Assembly (NCBI RefSeq): GCF_016429215.1
Contig: NZ_JAELUH010000002.1
Location: 124,001-188,000, forward strand
Source: Herbaspirillum sp. ASV7
GTDB lineage: Bacteria; Pseudomonadota; Gammaproteobacteria; Burkholderiales; Burkholderiaceae_D
DNA length: 64,000 nt
Direction of reading: 5' to 3'
Below the pieces are notes generated by a model, which did no database searches, was not told where the DNA came from, and saw nothing but the letters and a program-made list of their open reading frames with translations. Made by a program: the position numbers and the translations under genes. Each line of letters begins with the position of its first letter. Position 1 is the first letter of the stretch. Shown piece by piece: positions 34,401-43,048 of the stretch.

Positions 34401-35912
34401 GTGCGTGACCACCAGTCGCACCAGGTGATGTGGCGCCAGATCTTTCCCGAACCGGAGCGCCAGGGGGCGACCCTGCAGAGCCAGCTGCGGGTGCGCCTGG
34501 TCGATGCCGTGCTCGATGGCCGGCTGGCCCCCGGCATGCGCCTGCCAGCCAGTCGCGAGCTGGCCGACATGCTGGCCATCTCGCGCAATACCGTGGTCCT
34601 GGTCTACGAAAAACTGGCCGAGGACGGCTACCTGGAAAACCGCCCGCGCAATGGCTATTACGTCAGCGAGCGCTACCGCCACCATCCCCATGCGCTGCAG
34701 GCCACGCCGGAACCCGCCAGCGGCACGGCATCCCATGCGGTGGACTGGCAGACGCGCATGCTGCCCGAGCCGCCCGGCATCAAATGGCTGGACAAGCCCG
34801 GCGACTGGCAGCGCCACCGCTATCCCTTCCTGTATGGCCAGTTCGATCCCAGCCTGTTCCCCATTGCCGACTGGCGCGAATGCAGCCGGCAGGCACTGGA
34901 TGTCACCTCCATCCTTGGCTGGGCACCGGACGCCATCGACCACGACAATGCCTCGCTGGTCGAACAACTGATCAAGCGCGTGCTGCCCCGGCGCGGCATT
35001 GCCGCGCGCCGCGATGAAGTGCTGCTCACCGTCGGGGCACAGCAGGCGCTCTATCTGGTGAGCGAATTGTTGGTGCCGCCCGGATCGACCGTGGCGGTGG
35101 AAGACCCGGGCTATATGGATGCCCGCAATATCTTCCTGCGCCGGGGGACGCAGCTGGTGGGACTGGCGGTGGACCGCGACGGCGTGCTGCCCGATGCGGC
35201 CGTACTGGCCCAGGCACAGACACTCTATTGCACTCCCAGCCACCAGTGCCCGACCGGTATCACGCTCTCGACCGAGCGTCGCCTGGCACTGCTGGACTGG
35301 GCGCGTCGCCACGATGGAGTGATCATCGAGGATGACTATGACGCCGAGATGCAATATGCCGGCAAACCCTCCCCGGCGCTCAAGGCCATCGACCATGACC
35401 GCCGGGTGATCTATATCGGCAGTCTCTCCAAGACCCTCTCGCCGGGCCTGCGCATCGGCTACATCGTAGCGCCCGCCGAGGTGGTGGTGCGCCTGCGGGT
35501 GCTGCGCCGGCTGATGATCCGCCACCCGGCGACCAACAACCAGCTGGCGGCGGCGCTGTTCATCTCGCATGGGCACTACGACCGCTTCCTGCATCAGATG
35601 CGCGACGAACTGGCGCGACGCGCGGCACTGCTCATTGCCGCCGTGCGCACGCACCTGCCGATGATGGAATTCACGCCGCCCGATGGAGGGTCGGCCTTGT
35701 GGGGGAAGTTCACGCCGGACATCAATACCCGCCTGCTCAGGCAGGCGGCCTTCGAGCAAGGCATCCTGATCGAGTCGGGGGAGGCGTTTTCCTTGCATGA
35801 CACCGACAACTTCAATTGCCTGCGCCTGGGGTTTTCTTCCATCCAGGCCGAGCGCATCGAGCCTGGTATCCAGGCGCTGGCCGCCTTGCTGCCGCGCTGC
35901 CGCTCGCGCTGA
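34401..35912 (+). CDS. tauR: MocR/PdxR-type regulator, probable TauR
   Basis: About 503 aa: an N-terminal GntR winged helix (LQSQLRVRLVDAVLDGRLAPGMRLPASRELADMLAISRNTVVLVYEKLAEDGYLENRPRNGYYVS) fused to an aminotransferase-like domain binding PLP (VGAQQALYLVSELLVPPGSTVAVEDPGY, TPSHQCPTGITLS, VIIEDDYDAEMQY, PLP lysine in YIGSLSKTLSPGLRIGYI). TauR proteins of this family activate taurine genes with taurine as co-inducer. GTG 34401 is preferred (GGAG 7 bp upstream); ATG 34314 would overlap tauC by 19 bp and ATG 34428 would begin right at MWRQIF. Directly follows tauC and is tail-to-tail with tauY. Confidence 0.88.
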   Translation: MRDHQSHQVMWRQIFPEPERQGATLQSQLRVRLVDAVLDGRLAPGMRLPASRELADMLAISRNTVVLVYEKLAEDGYLENRPRNGYYVSERYRHHPHALQATPEPASGTASHAVDWQTRMLPEPPGIKWLDKPGDWQRHRYPFLYGQFDPSLFPIADWRECSRQALDVTSILGWAPDAIDHDNASLVEQLIKRVLPRRGIAARRDEVLLTVGAQQALYLVSELLVPPGSTVAVEDPGYMDARNIFLRRGTQLVGLAVDRDGVLPDAAVLAQAQTLYCTPSHQCPTGITLSTERRLALLDWARRHDGVIIEDDYDAEMQYAGKPSPALKAIDHDRRVIYIGSLSKTLSPGLRIGYIVAPAEVVVRLRVLRRLMIRHPATNNQLAAALFISHGHYDRFLHQMRDELARRAALLIAAVRTHLPMMEFTPPDGGSALWGKFTPDINTRLLRQAAFEQGILIESGEAFSLHDTDNFNCLRLGFSSIQAERIEPGIQALAALLPRCRSR

Positions 35913-35937
35913 CGGCAAGGTCGCCGTTGAGCGGGCC

Positions 35938-37347
35938 TTACAGGATCTCGTCGCGCAGCCAGTACCAACGATACAGCATGCTCTGGCCGAGGCGGCGCCA
36001 GGGCGCTGCCCACTCACCCTGGCGCGGGAAAGGCAAGGCGCTGTCGTAGATGGGCAGGTCGATCTCCGGTCCGCGCAGGCCGGCCACGCGTTCGGCCATG
36101 CGGCGCCCGGCATGGGCCGAGAACGATACGCCATTGCCGCCGTAACCGAGCGCATAGTAGACGCTCTGCATGGGATCGGGCTGGACCACGCGCGGCATCA
36201 TGTCATGGCTGACATCGACCCAGCCCCACCATGAGTGATCGATATCGATGCCTTTCAAGGCCGGGAACTTGCGCGCCAACCCATTGACCAGCAGACGATA
36301 ATGCGACTCGCGATGGGCATTGGCACCGCTGATGGCGCTGCGGCTGCCGATCTGCACGCGGCGGTCGGGCAGGAGGCGATAGTAGAAACGCAGGGTCCGG
36401 GTATCGGTGATGGCCTGGTGTGTCAGGAAATTGGTGGCCTGCAGTTCTTCATCGGTCAGCGGGCGCGTGACGATGGAATTGGAGAGCACCGGAAACACCC
36501 GGTTCTTCAGCCACGGCGACAATCCCGGCAAGCCATAGGCCCCCGTGGCCACGGCCACGGCACGCGCACGCACGATGCCGCCGGGCGTGCGCAGGTAATG
36601 TACGCCATTGCGGCTTTCCCAGCCGGTCACGGGGCTGGCCGGATGCACGCGCGCGCCCAGCGCCCGCGCCATCTTCATGTAGCCGAAGGCCAGCTTCAGG
36701 GGATGCACGCAGATGCCCTCGGGTTCGTGCATGGCACCGGCGGCCTCCTGGTCACCACACCAGTGGCGCCGCACCTCCTCGCCAGTGAGGATGCGGGTGT
36801 CGTAGCCAAAATGCTTGCGCATCACCTCGGCCTCGTGGCGCAAGAAGGCCAGCTTCTTGGGGCGATGCGCGATGTAGAGATGCCCGCCAGGCTGGGGCTC
36901 GCAATCGATTTCCTGGGTGAGCTGGACGAAGGTATCAAAGCCGGCACGAATCTCCTCGTCCAGCCGCAAGGCCGTGGGCAAGCCCCAGCGGGTGATCCAC
37001 TGGGAGCGGTACAGGCGCCCGCTGGCATTCTGGCCCTGCCCGCCATTGCGGCTGGTGCAGCCCCAGGCGACCTGGTTGGCTTCCAGCACGGTGGCGCGGA
37101 TGCCATGCTCGCGCGCCAGGAACAAGGCGGTCGCCAGGCCGGTGAAGCCGGACCCGATGATGACCACGTCGGCATCGACATCGCCCCGGATGGGGCCGTC
37201 ATCCATGGGTGGCTCGCCCGCGCTGGCGACCCAGTAGGTCGGCGCGTACTGCATGTTGTGACCCGGCGAGCGGCTGACCAGAGGGTCGAAGGCAGGATCG
37301 TAGGGAGCGGGAGCGGCGCCCACTTCGGCGCGGGAGAAGCTGTTCAT
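35938..37347 (-). CDS. tauY: FAD-dependent oxidoreductase, probable taurine dehydrogenase large subunit
   Basis: 469 aa from ATG 37347 (MNSFSRAEVG); the frame remains open upstream through the neighbouring gene, but homology starts here. DAO-family flavoprotein: FAD dinucleotide motif DVVIIGSGFTGLATALFLAREHG, NQVAWGCTSRNGGQGQNASGRL, GVHYLRTPGGIVRARAVAVATGAYG, and C-terminal GYGGNGVSFSAHAGRRMAERV. In Cupriavidus/Paracoccus-type taurine clusters TauY works with the small TauX subunit to oxidise taurine to sulfoacetaldehyde. Adjacency to tauR and a SnoaL-like TauX candidate supports that assignment; a gamma-glutamylputrescine or amino acid oxidase is the alternative. Confidence 0.78.
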   Translation of the reverse strand: MNSFSRAEVGAAPAPYDPAFDPLVSRSPGHNMQYAPTYWVASAGEPPMDDGPIRGDVDADVVIIGSGFTGLATALFLAREHGIRATVLEANQVAWGCTSRNGGQGQNASGRLYRSQWITRWGLPTALRLDEEIRAGFDTFVQLTQEIDCEPQPGGHLYIAHRPKKLAFLRHEAEVMRKHFGYDTRILTGEEVRRHWCGDQEAAGAMHEPEGICVHPLKLAFGYMKMARALGARVHPASPVTGWESRNGVHYLRTPGGIVRARAVAVATGAYGLPGLSPWLKNRVFPVLSNSIVTRPLTDEELQATNFLTHQAITDTRTLRFYYRLLPDRRVQIGSRSAISGANAHRESHYRLLVNGLARKFPALKGIDIDHSWWGWVDVSHDMMPRVVQPDPMQSVYYALGYGGNGVSFSAHAGRRMAERVAGLRGPEIDLPIYDSALPFPRQGEWAAPWRRLGQSMLYRWYWLRDEIL

Positions 37348-37393
37348 GACAGGCCCTGGTGGCGGTTCGGAAAGCGTGATGCAGGCCCGGATC

Positions 37394-37813
37394 TCAGGCT
37401 GGCCTGGCCGTGCGATTCTTGCGGAACACGTTTTTCTGCAGGATCTTGCCGTCGCGGAAGACGAACAGGTCCACCCCATCGGCCTCGATGGGCGTGCCGT
37501 CGGCAGCAGTGCCGGTGAAGGTCCACTCGGACACGCCACGCTCGCCGGCCACCCAGTGGCGGCCATTGCGCCATTGGGCATCGGGCACGCTGAGCCAGGC
37601 CGAGGCAAAGGCGCGGGCGACTGCCTCGGTTCCGGTGTGGCGGCTGCCATGGGCGTCGTGACCGGCGGCGCTGAGGAATTCACAATCGGGATGCATGAAG
37701 TCCATCAGGGCGGCGATGTCGTGGCGGTTCCAGGCATCGGAAAAGGCTTGCAGGGTTTCCACCGTCACCGCCGGGATGGCGGCACGCGACGAGGGCTGGG
37801 AAGGCAAGGACAT
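37394..37813 (-). CDS. tauX: NTF2/SnoaL-like protein, probable taurine dehydrogenase small subunit
   Basis: 139 aa. SnoaL-like fold: LQAFSDAWNRHDIAALMDFMHPDCEFLSAAG, TGTEAVARAFASAWLSVPDAQW, GVSEWTFTGTAADGTPIEADGVDLFVFRDGKILQKNVFRK. TauX proteins annotated as taurine dehydrogenase small subunit have this size and domain and sit directly upstream of tauY, as here (46-bp gap, same strand). Start set at ATG 37813 with GGAG upstream; four residues more are possible. Function by linkage, not motif. Confidence 0.7.
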   Translation of the reverse strand: MSLPSQPSSRAAIPAVTVETLQAFSDAWNRHDIAALMDFMHPDCEFLSAAGHDAHGSRHTGTEAVARAFASAWLSVPDAQWRNGRHWVAGERGVSEWTFTGTAADGTPIEADGVDLFVFRDGKILQKNVFRKNRTARPA

Positions 37814-37969
37814 GCGCGGCTCCAAGGGGAAAAGCCTGTGACAGGCGGACAGTCACAGCCTAATGGAGCCGGCCATGCCGGCCATAGAGCCAGGGAGGGG
37901 TTTCGATCAGGCCAGCAAGCGTGTCGATGGAGCCAGCCACCGCCTGCCCTTCGCCTCCGTCAAGCCGCG

Positions 37970-38764
37970 CTACTTGGCCAGCCGGTCCAGCCGCAGGCGC
38001 TGGCGGCCGTCGGTCAGGCGCAGCATGGCCAGCGTGGCCGCGCCAAAGGCCGCCAGGCCGCTGGCCCCGGCCAGGATGAACATCAGCAGGATCTGGTACT
38101 TGGCCGCTGCCAGCGCATCCATGCCGGCCAGCACCTGGCCGGTCATGATGCCGGGCAGCGTGATGATCCCGGCGGCCGACATCTGGTTGATCACCGGCAG
38201 CATGCCGCTGCGGATGGCCGCCATCAGCGGTGCGCGCAAGGCGTCGCGGCGCTCTGCGCCCAATGCCAGCCGGGCCTCGATGACTGCAGCCGCGCTGCTG
38301 GCGCCAGTGAGAAAGGCATCCAGCGCAATGCTGGCCGAATTGAGCACGCTGCCCAGCACGATACCCATGAGCGGAATCGCATAGCGCGGGTCGTACCAGG
38401 GGTCGGGACGCAAGGCTGTGGCCAGCGCCAGGGCCACGGTGAGCATGGACGCCGTGCCCACCACCACGGTACTGATGCGCAAGCCGGCGCTGCCGGCCAG
38501 CGGCTTGCGCGAGCGGCTGGCGACTTCGCGCGCGGCGGCGGCAATCATCAGCAATACCGCCAGTGCGGTCAACCAGGGTGACTGGTTGCTCAGGATCCAG
38601 CGCAGCGCCAGCCCCACCAGCAGCAGTTGCGCCACCATCCGCAGCGCCGCCACCAGCAGCGAACGGTGGATCTGCAAGCCCAGTGCCAGCGAGGCGACGG
38701 CATTGACCAGCACCAGGATCGCCGACATGGCCAGGTCGGTGGCCGACAGGGGCAAGGCGCTCAT
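37970..38764 (-). CDS. fetB: FetB-like (UPF0014) ABC exporter permease
   Basis: 264 aa, about seven membrane segments. FetB/UPF0014 blocks: LRMVAQLLLVGLALRWIL, PLMGIVLGSVLNSASIALDAFL, EARLALGAERRDALRAPLMAAIRSGMLPVINQMSAAGIITLPGIMTGQVLAG, AKYQILLMFILAGASGLA. FetAB in E. coli exports iron and protects from peroxide stress. It overlaps the ATPase gene (ATGAGCG/stop) by 4 bp, forming a two-gene operon. Confidence 0.87.
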   Translation of the reverse strand: MSALPLSATDLAMSAILVLVNAVASLALGLQIHRSLLVAALRMVAQLLLVGLALRWILSNQSPWLTALAVLLMIAAAAREVASRSRKPLAGSAGLRISTVVVGTASMLTVALALATALRPDPWYDPRYAIPLMGIVLGSVLNSASIALDAFLTGASSAAAVIEARLALGAERRDALRAPLMAAIRSGMLPVINQMSAAGIITLPGIMTGQVLAGMDALAAAKYQILLMFILAGASGLAAFGAATLAMLRLTDGRQRLRLDRLAK

Positions 38765-39432
38765 GGCGCGCTCCTGCGCACGACCTGGAGGGTGCCGTGG
38801 CCTAGCCGCCGGGTCTGTTCCTGTGCATGCGTCACCAGCAGCAGCGCCATGCCCTGACCGAGGAAATCGCGCAACAGTTCTTCCACGCGCGCCACGTTGG
38901 CGGCGTCGAGCGCACTGGTGGGCTCGTCCAGCAAGAGCACCGGGGGCTGCATCAGCAAGGATCTCACCAGGGCCGCGCGCTGGCGCTCGCCGGTGGACAG
39001 CTGGGCCAGATCGGCGTGCAGGCGGTCTTCACCCAGGGCCAGGCGCTGGGCCAGCATGGCCGCCCTTGCCTGTCGATCCGCCGGGAAATGGGCCATCACC
39101 GTGGCTTCCCACCAGGCCGGTTCGGCCGCCTGGTACAGCACCTGGCGGCGCCATTGCGGCGCTGGCATGGCACTGCGGGCCTGGCCGTCCAGCCAGGCCT
39201 CGCCTTGCCCTTCGTCCAGATCAGCCAGCAGGCGTAGCAGGCGCGTCTTGCCCGCGCCGGAAGGCCCCTCCACCACCAGGCATTGCCCGGCCTGCAGCGA
39301 GACATCGGTGGGCGCGACCACCGCCGAGCCGATGGCGTGGGCTCGCAGGCGCGGGGGGCTGCTGGCGGCGGGCCCCTGCTGCGAGGCATGGGGCGCATGG
39401 AGCAATGGCGGCGGCGATGAGATGTGATCCAT
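38761..39432 (-). CDS. fetA: FetA-like ABC exporter ATP-binding protein
   Basis: 223 aa from ATG 39432 (MDHISSPPPLLH). Walker A GPSGAGKT, signature LSTGERQRAALVRSLL, Walker B VLLLDEPTSALD, H-loop LLLVTHAQEQT. Short compact ATPase with LYQAAEPAWWEATV in the Q-loop area, as in FetA. Partner permease follows with 4-bp overlap. Confidence 0.85.
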   Translation of the reverse strand: MDHISSPPPLLHAPHASQQGPAASSPPRLRAHAIGSAVVAPTDVSLQAGQCLVVEGPSGAGKTRLLRLLADLDEGQGEAWLDGQARSAMPAPQWRRQVLYQAAEPAWWEATVMAHFPADRQARAAMLAQRLALGEDRLHADLAQLSTGERQRAALVRSLLMQPPVLLLDEPTSALDAANVARVEELLRDFLGQGMALLLVTHAQEQTRRLGHGTLQVVRRSAP

Positions 39433-39622
39433 GAAAGAGGGCAGGCAGTGCGTTGGGGCGTTTGTCGTGCAAACAGCGAAGAATGCGTCCGGTGGCACAG
39501 TTTGACACAAGCGCGGACACAGCTTGACACGATCGGCACCGAGGCTGACGTTTTCTGCACCATCGTCGCCATTGCGCCCTCCTATGATGATGGCTCATCA
39601 TTGCTCATCACAGAGGATATCC

Positions 39623-40177
39623 ATGACCACCACCCGCACCACCCTGGCAGCCGCCGCACTGACGTTTTCGGCACTGTCGGCCCAGGCCGCCGACTTCACC
39701 GTGACCAGCCACGACATCAAGGAAGGACAGACGCTGTCGACCGCCCAGGTCTTCAACGGCTTTGGCTGCAGCGGCCAGAACCGCTCGCCGCAATTGTCCT
39801 GGTCGGGTGCGCCGGCCGGCACCAAGAGTTTCGCCGTCACCGTCTACGACCCGGATGCTCCCACCGGCAGCGGCTGGTGGCACTGGACGGTGTTCAATAT
39901 CCCGGCCTCGGTGACCAGCCTGCCCGCCGCCATCAATGCCCAGGGCGAGGGACTGCCCAAGGGCGCCATCCAGGGCCGCACCGACTTCGGCAGCAGCAGC
40001 TTCGGCGGCGCCTGCCCGCCGCAGGGCGACAAGCCGCATCGCTACCAGTTCGTGGTCTGGGCGCTCAACACCGACAAACTGCCCCTGGATGCCCAGGCCA
40101 GCGGTGCCATGGTCGGCTTCATGCTCAATGCCGCCTCGCTCGGCCAGGCCAGGCTGACCGCCTTCTACGGACGCTAA
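39623..40177 (+). CDS. YbhB/YbcL-family PEBP-like secreted protein
   Basis: 184 aa with signal peptide (LAAAALTFSALSAQAAD). Phosphatidylethanolamine-binding-protein fold: SHDIKEGQTLSTAQVFNGFGCSGQNRSPQLSWSGAPAGTKSFAVTVYDPDAPTGSGWWHWTVFNIP and HRYQFVVWALNTDKLPLD, including the ligand-site DPDAP and the GxxHW-like HW pair. Start at 39623 with GAGG upstream. E. coli homologues YbhB/YbcL have unclear roles. It is 8 bp from an AraC gene, probably co-transcribed. Confidence 0.9.
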   Translation: MTTTRTTLAAAALTFSALSAQAADFTVTSHDIKEGQTLSTAQVFNGFGCSGQNRSPQLSWSGAPAGTKSFAVTVYDPDAPTGSGWWHWTVFNIPASVTSLPAAINAQGEGLPKGAIQGRTDFGSSSFGGACPPQGDKPHRYQFVVWALNTDKLPLDAQASGAMVGFMLNAASLGQARLTAFYGR

Positions 40178-40185
40178 GCCGCCGC

Positions 40186-41007
40186 ATGCATAGCGAGATC
40201 GACATCCCGCCGTTTGCCCACGGTCAGCGTCCCACGCTGACCAGGATCAGCTGCCGCCAGGAGCAGCAGCTGCGCCAGGTCTTCATCGGCCAGGCCAGCA
40301 TCTGTCATGTACGGCAAGGCAGGAAGCGGTTGCAATGGAACGGACGCAACCTGCTGTGCGGCCAGGAGGGCCTGCTGCTGATCGCAGCGGGCACGCAGCT
40401 CAATGTGGGCAACCTGCCGCGCAACGGTACATACGCAGCCGACATGGTCTCGCTGCCGCCAGCACTGATCGAACGCTTTCGCCTGCACTATCCGGGCCAG
40501 GGGGCGCATGCGCGGCAGGCGCAGGAAGTGACGACGGTGCCGCAGGATGCCGACATCCTGCGGGCCTGGCGCTACCTGCAGGACTGCCTGCACGACGATG
40601 CCCCGGTCGAGCTGCAATGCCAGGCAGGCGAGGCGGTGCTGCTGGCCTTGAGCCTGCGCGGCCCCATTGGCGCGCTGTTGCGCGACCGCAGCGATGCCTT
40701 CAGCCATCGCATCGAGCAGTACCTGATGATGCTGGTCCCCGAAGAACGCACCCTGGAACGCGTCGCCGGCGCCTTCCATTGCAGCGTCTCCACGCTGCAG
40801 CGCCGGCTGGCACGCGAGCAGACCGGCTTTCGGCAGTTGCTCGACAAGGTGCAGCTGGGACTGGCACTGGAACAACTGCAGGCCTCCTCGCTACCCATCG
40901 CCGATATCGCGGCCCGTTGTGGCTACGATTCGGCCTCGCGCTTCGCCATCCGTTTCCGCCAGCATTTCGGCCTCAGTCCCAGCGAGTTGCGCCAGACCTT
41001 GCAGTGA
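40186..41007 (+). CDS. AraC-family transcriptional regulator
   Basis: 273 aa. N-terminal sensor ~150 residues (FIGQASICHVRQGRKRLQWNGRNLLCGQEGLLLIAAGTQLNV, a cupin-like block with conserved G-x-LL-IA). C-terminal HTH pair: ERVAGAFHCSVSTLQRRLAREQTGFRQLLDKVQLGLALEQL and IADIAARCGYDSASRFAIRFRQHFGLSPSELR. Follows the PEBP-family gene closely, so it may regulate or be co-expressed with it. Confidence 0.9.
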   Translation: MHSEIDIPPFAHGQRPTLTRISCRQEQQLRQVFIGQASICHVRQGRKRLQWNGRNLLCGQEGLLLIAAGTQLNVGNLPRNGTYAADMVSLPPALIERFRLHYPGQGAHARQAQEVTTVPQDADILRAWRYLQDCLHDDAPVELQCQAGEAVLLALSLRGPIGALLRDRSDAFSHRIEQYLMMLVPEERTLERVAGAFHCSVSTLQRRLAREQTGFRQLLDKVQLGLALEQLQASSLPIADIAARCGYDSASRFAIRFRQHFGLSPSELRQTLQ

Positions 41008-41014
41008 GCGCCAC

Positions 41015-41046
41015 CTCAGGCACTCAGGCACTCAGGCACTCAGGCA
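41015..41046 (+). repeat. Four tandem copies of an 8-bp repeat
   Basis: CTCAGGCA is repeated perfectly four times (41015-41046), starting 7 bp after the AraC stop. Octamer tandem repeats can change number by slippage; here it is non-coding. Confidence 0.9.
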
Positions 41047-41204
41047 AACACCCCCAGCTCAACAACACCCACCGTCATCCCGGTACGAATACGCCGACAT
41101 CGCTTTGACAGGCCGTCCGACTGCCCGGCCCTGGTCATCCCGCCTAAGATGGCTGCAACGGCTCGCAACCGCGGGTCGCCCAGGAACAGACCAAGGAGAT
41201 ACGC

Positions 41205-41582
41205 ATGTCCACACGACCCATCCTGAAAATGCTTGGCACGGCCCTCGTGGTCGCCGCCTTCAGTACCGGCGCCCTGGCCCAGAATGCCTCTGGCGCGGGC
41301 GCCGAAGGCTCCGGCGCCACCGGCGCTACCGGCACGCCGCCGGCCAACGGCGCCAGCCCTGGCCAGGGCAGCGCGACGTCATCGGGCAAGACCATGCGCG
41401 ACCACAAATCCCGCAAGTCCGACAAGAGCGACAAGAGCAAGTCGCGCAGCAATCCCAACGCCAGCGAAATGAAGGACGGCCCGATGGGAACCTCCCCGGG
41501 TGGTAACGGTGGGGGTGGAGGCGGAGCCGGTAGTGGTAGTGGTAGCGGTGGCAGCAGCGGCAGCGGTGGTTCCGGCTCCTGA
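41205..41582 (+). CDS. Secreted Gly/Ser-rich low-complexity protein
   Basis: 125 aa. Signal peptide (LGTALVVAAFSTGALAQ) then a low-complexity mature part: Ala/Gly/Ser/Pro-rich (30-62), a basic stretch with KSDKSDKSKSRSNP, and a C-terminal Gly/Ser run (~100-125). No known domain. AAGGAG sits before ATG and a terminator follows, so it is likely a real gene. Function unknown; cell-surface or periplasmic disordered protein. Confidence 0.65.
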   Translation: MSTRPILKMLGTALVVAAFSTGALAQNASGAGAEGSGATGATGTPPANGASPGQGSATSSGKTMRDHKSRKSDKSDKSKSRSNPNASEMKDGPMGTSPGGNGGGGGGAGSGSGSGGSSGSGGSGS

Positions 41583-41697
41583 TGGCGCGCGGCGCACCGC
41601 AGCGCAGCGGACCCCGGCTCGTCCTCGGATGAGTTGCTTGAGCGTGGCTTGAGCGTGGCATGATGCAGCCCTGATGTCCGACCGTCATGCCTGATTT

Positions 41698-41725
41698 GCC
41701 CCGTCCCGACAGACGGGGCTTTTTT
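41698..41725 (+). terminator. Rho-independent terminator
   Basis: GCCCCGTC (41698-41705), loop of 6, GACGGGGC (41712-41719), then TTTTTT. It ends transcription from the Gly/Ser-rich gene and lies upstream of the MgtC-family start. Confidence 0.88.
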
Positions 41726-41842
41726 ATGCGCCCCCCATTCGCGATACCACGCCCCCCTGCGCAGGCGGCCAGCAAGGTTACAATCACGGATCCGCCGGCA
41801 TCCGCGATGCCGCTTCAACCTGCCTTGTCCGCCCGCGCCACC

Positions 41843-42334
41843 ATGACCGACTATCTGGAAATCTTCTATCGCCTCTTCATCGCCCTGCTCATCGGCTGCG
41901 CCATCGGCATCGACCGCAACCTGCGCGGCAAGCCTACCGGCATGAAGACCCTGGGCCTGGTGGCACTGGGCTCGGCGCTGGTGACCATGGCGGCGATGAA
42001 TTTCGCGCTGGGCGACGAGGACCATCACCGTGATGCGGTCAGCCGCGCCATCCAGGGCATCATCACCGGCATCGGCTTCCTCGGCGCGGGCGTGATCATC
42101 CACGAACAGAAGACCGAGAAGGTGCGCGGCCTCACCACCGCCGCCTCGATCTGGGTCACCGCCGCCGTGGGCATCGTCTGCGGCGCTGGCTGGTGGCGCG
42201 TGGCGCTCATGTCGACCGGCCTGATCCTGGGGCTGTTCGTGGTCGGCCGTCCGATCGAGCAATGGCTGCATCGCAAGTGGCTCGACAAGAGCCCCGACGA
42301 GCGCGCCGACATCCGCGCCCGCGAGGAAGACTGA
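41843..42334 (+). CDS. MgtC/SapB-family membrane protein
   Basis: 163 aa from ATG 41843 ([14 protein letters not shown]); the frame is open further upstream but passes through a terminator. Conserved MgtC blocks: [85 protein letters not shown]. Lacks the C-terminal ACT-like domain of Salmonella MgtC, so it belongs to the short SapB/YhiD group. Role likely in magnesium or acid stress or membrane homeostasis; 19 bp before the YnfA-like gene. Confidence 0.9.
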   Translation: MTDYLEIFYRLFIALLIGCAIGIDRNLRGKPTGMKTLGLVALGSALVTMAAMNFALGDEDHHRDAVSRAIQGIITGIGFLGAGVIIHEQKTEKVRGLTTAASIWVTAAVGIVCGAGWWRVALMSTGLILGLFVVGRPIEQWLHRKWLDKSPDERADIRAREED

Positions 42335-42353
42335 ACCGGCCGCCCTCCTCCCC

Positions 42354-42671
42354 ATGAAGACCCTGTTGCTCTACATCTGCACGGCGCTGGCCGAGATCGT
42401 CGGCTGCTACCTGCCCTACCTGTGGCTCAAGCAGGACCGTTCGGCCTGGCTGCTGCTCCCGGCCTCGCTGAGCCTGGCGCTGTTCGCCTGGCTGCTGACG
42501 CTGCATGAAGCCGCCTCCGGGCGGGTCTATGCGGCCTATGGCGGCGTCTATATCGCCGTGGCCATCGCCTGGCTCTGGCTGGTCGATGGCGTGCGCCCCT
42601 CCCTCTGGGATGCGGCAGGCGTGGCCGTGGCCCTGGCCGGTATGGGCATCATCGCCTTCCAGCCGCGCTAG
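42354..42671 (+). CDS. YnfA-family (UPF0060) small membrane protein
   Basis: 105 aa, four membrane segments. Family signatures: [93 protein letters not shown]0060 belongs to the drug/metabolite transporter superfamily and is SMR-like; some homologues export dyes or quaternary cations. Second gene after the MgtC-like gene. Confidence 0.93.
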   Translation: MKTLLLYICTALAEIVGCYLPYLWLKQDRSAWLLLPASLSLALFAWLLTLHEAASGRVYAAYGGVYIAVAIAWLWLVDGVRPSLWDAAGVAVALAGMGIIAFQPR

Positions 42672-42883
42672 CAGCCCCGCTATGGAGATGCGGGCGAGCA
42701 CTGTTGTTGCCTGCCAGCATCGCACCGCTACGATGCACTGCACCACGAGAGCGCAGTGCGCACTGAAAACCATCACGCGATGATATAAATCGGGTGCAGG
42801 CCGACTGCCTGCAGCCATCCCCTCCACCCCTCCCGTCCCCCAAGATCGGCCACCAGAGTGTCGTTGCGCCGAAATCACCGGTC

Positions 42884-42899
42884 TGGCACGCGCTTTGCT
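42884..42899 (+). promoter_or_regulatory. Sigma-54 promoter of the nitrate assimilation operon
   Basis: TGGCACG-CGCT-TTGCT: the -24 GG (42885-42886) and -12 GC (42897-42898) are 10 bp apart, matching the RpoN consensus TGGCACG-N4-TTGCW fully. Transcription would begin near 42910, just before the first leader hairpin. NtrC-type activation is expected; inverted GCACTGC/GCAGTGC ~150 bp upstream is only a loose candidate activator site. Confidence 0.85.
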
Positions 42900-42911
42900 A
42901 AACAAGCATCA

Positions 42912-43026
42912 GGATCAAAGTCGATCCCCCAATTGATGCCGATCTAACGATGGATCTGCAACACACAAGGACAATGGCGTCCGCTTGGACCGAGGCACTG
43001 CCCCGGATTTGAGCGGGCGCCTTTTT
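42912..43026 (+). ncRNA. ANTAR-type antitermination leader with dual hexaloop hairpins and terminator
   Basis: Hairpin 1: GGATC (42912-42916), hexaloop AAAGTC, GATCC (42923-42927). Hairpin 2: GATCT (42941-42945), hexaloop AACGAT, GGATC (42952-42956). Both loops have A at position 1 and G at position 4, the defining features of RNA targets of ANTAR proteins such as NasR/NasT. A terminator follows: GGCGTCCGCT (42976-42985) pairs fully (one G-U) with AGCGGGCGCC (43012-43021), then TTTTT. The nitrate-responsive regulator gene itself is not in the window. Confidence 0.82.
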
Positions 43027-43048
43027 GTTTTGCTGACCAGGAGCCGCC

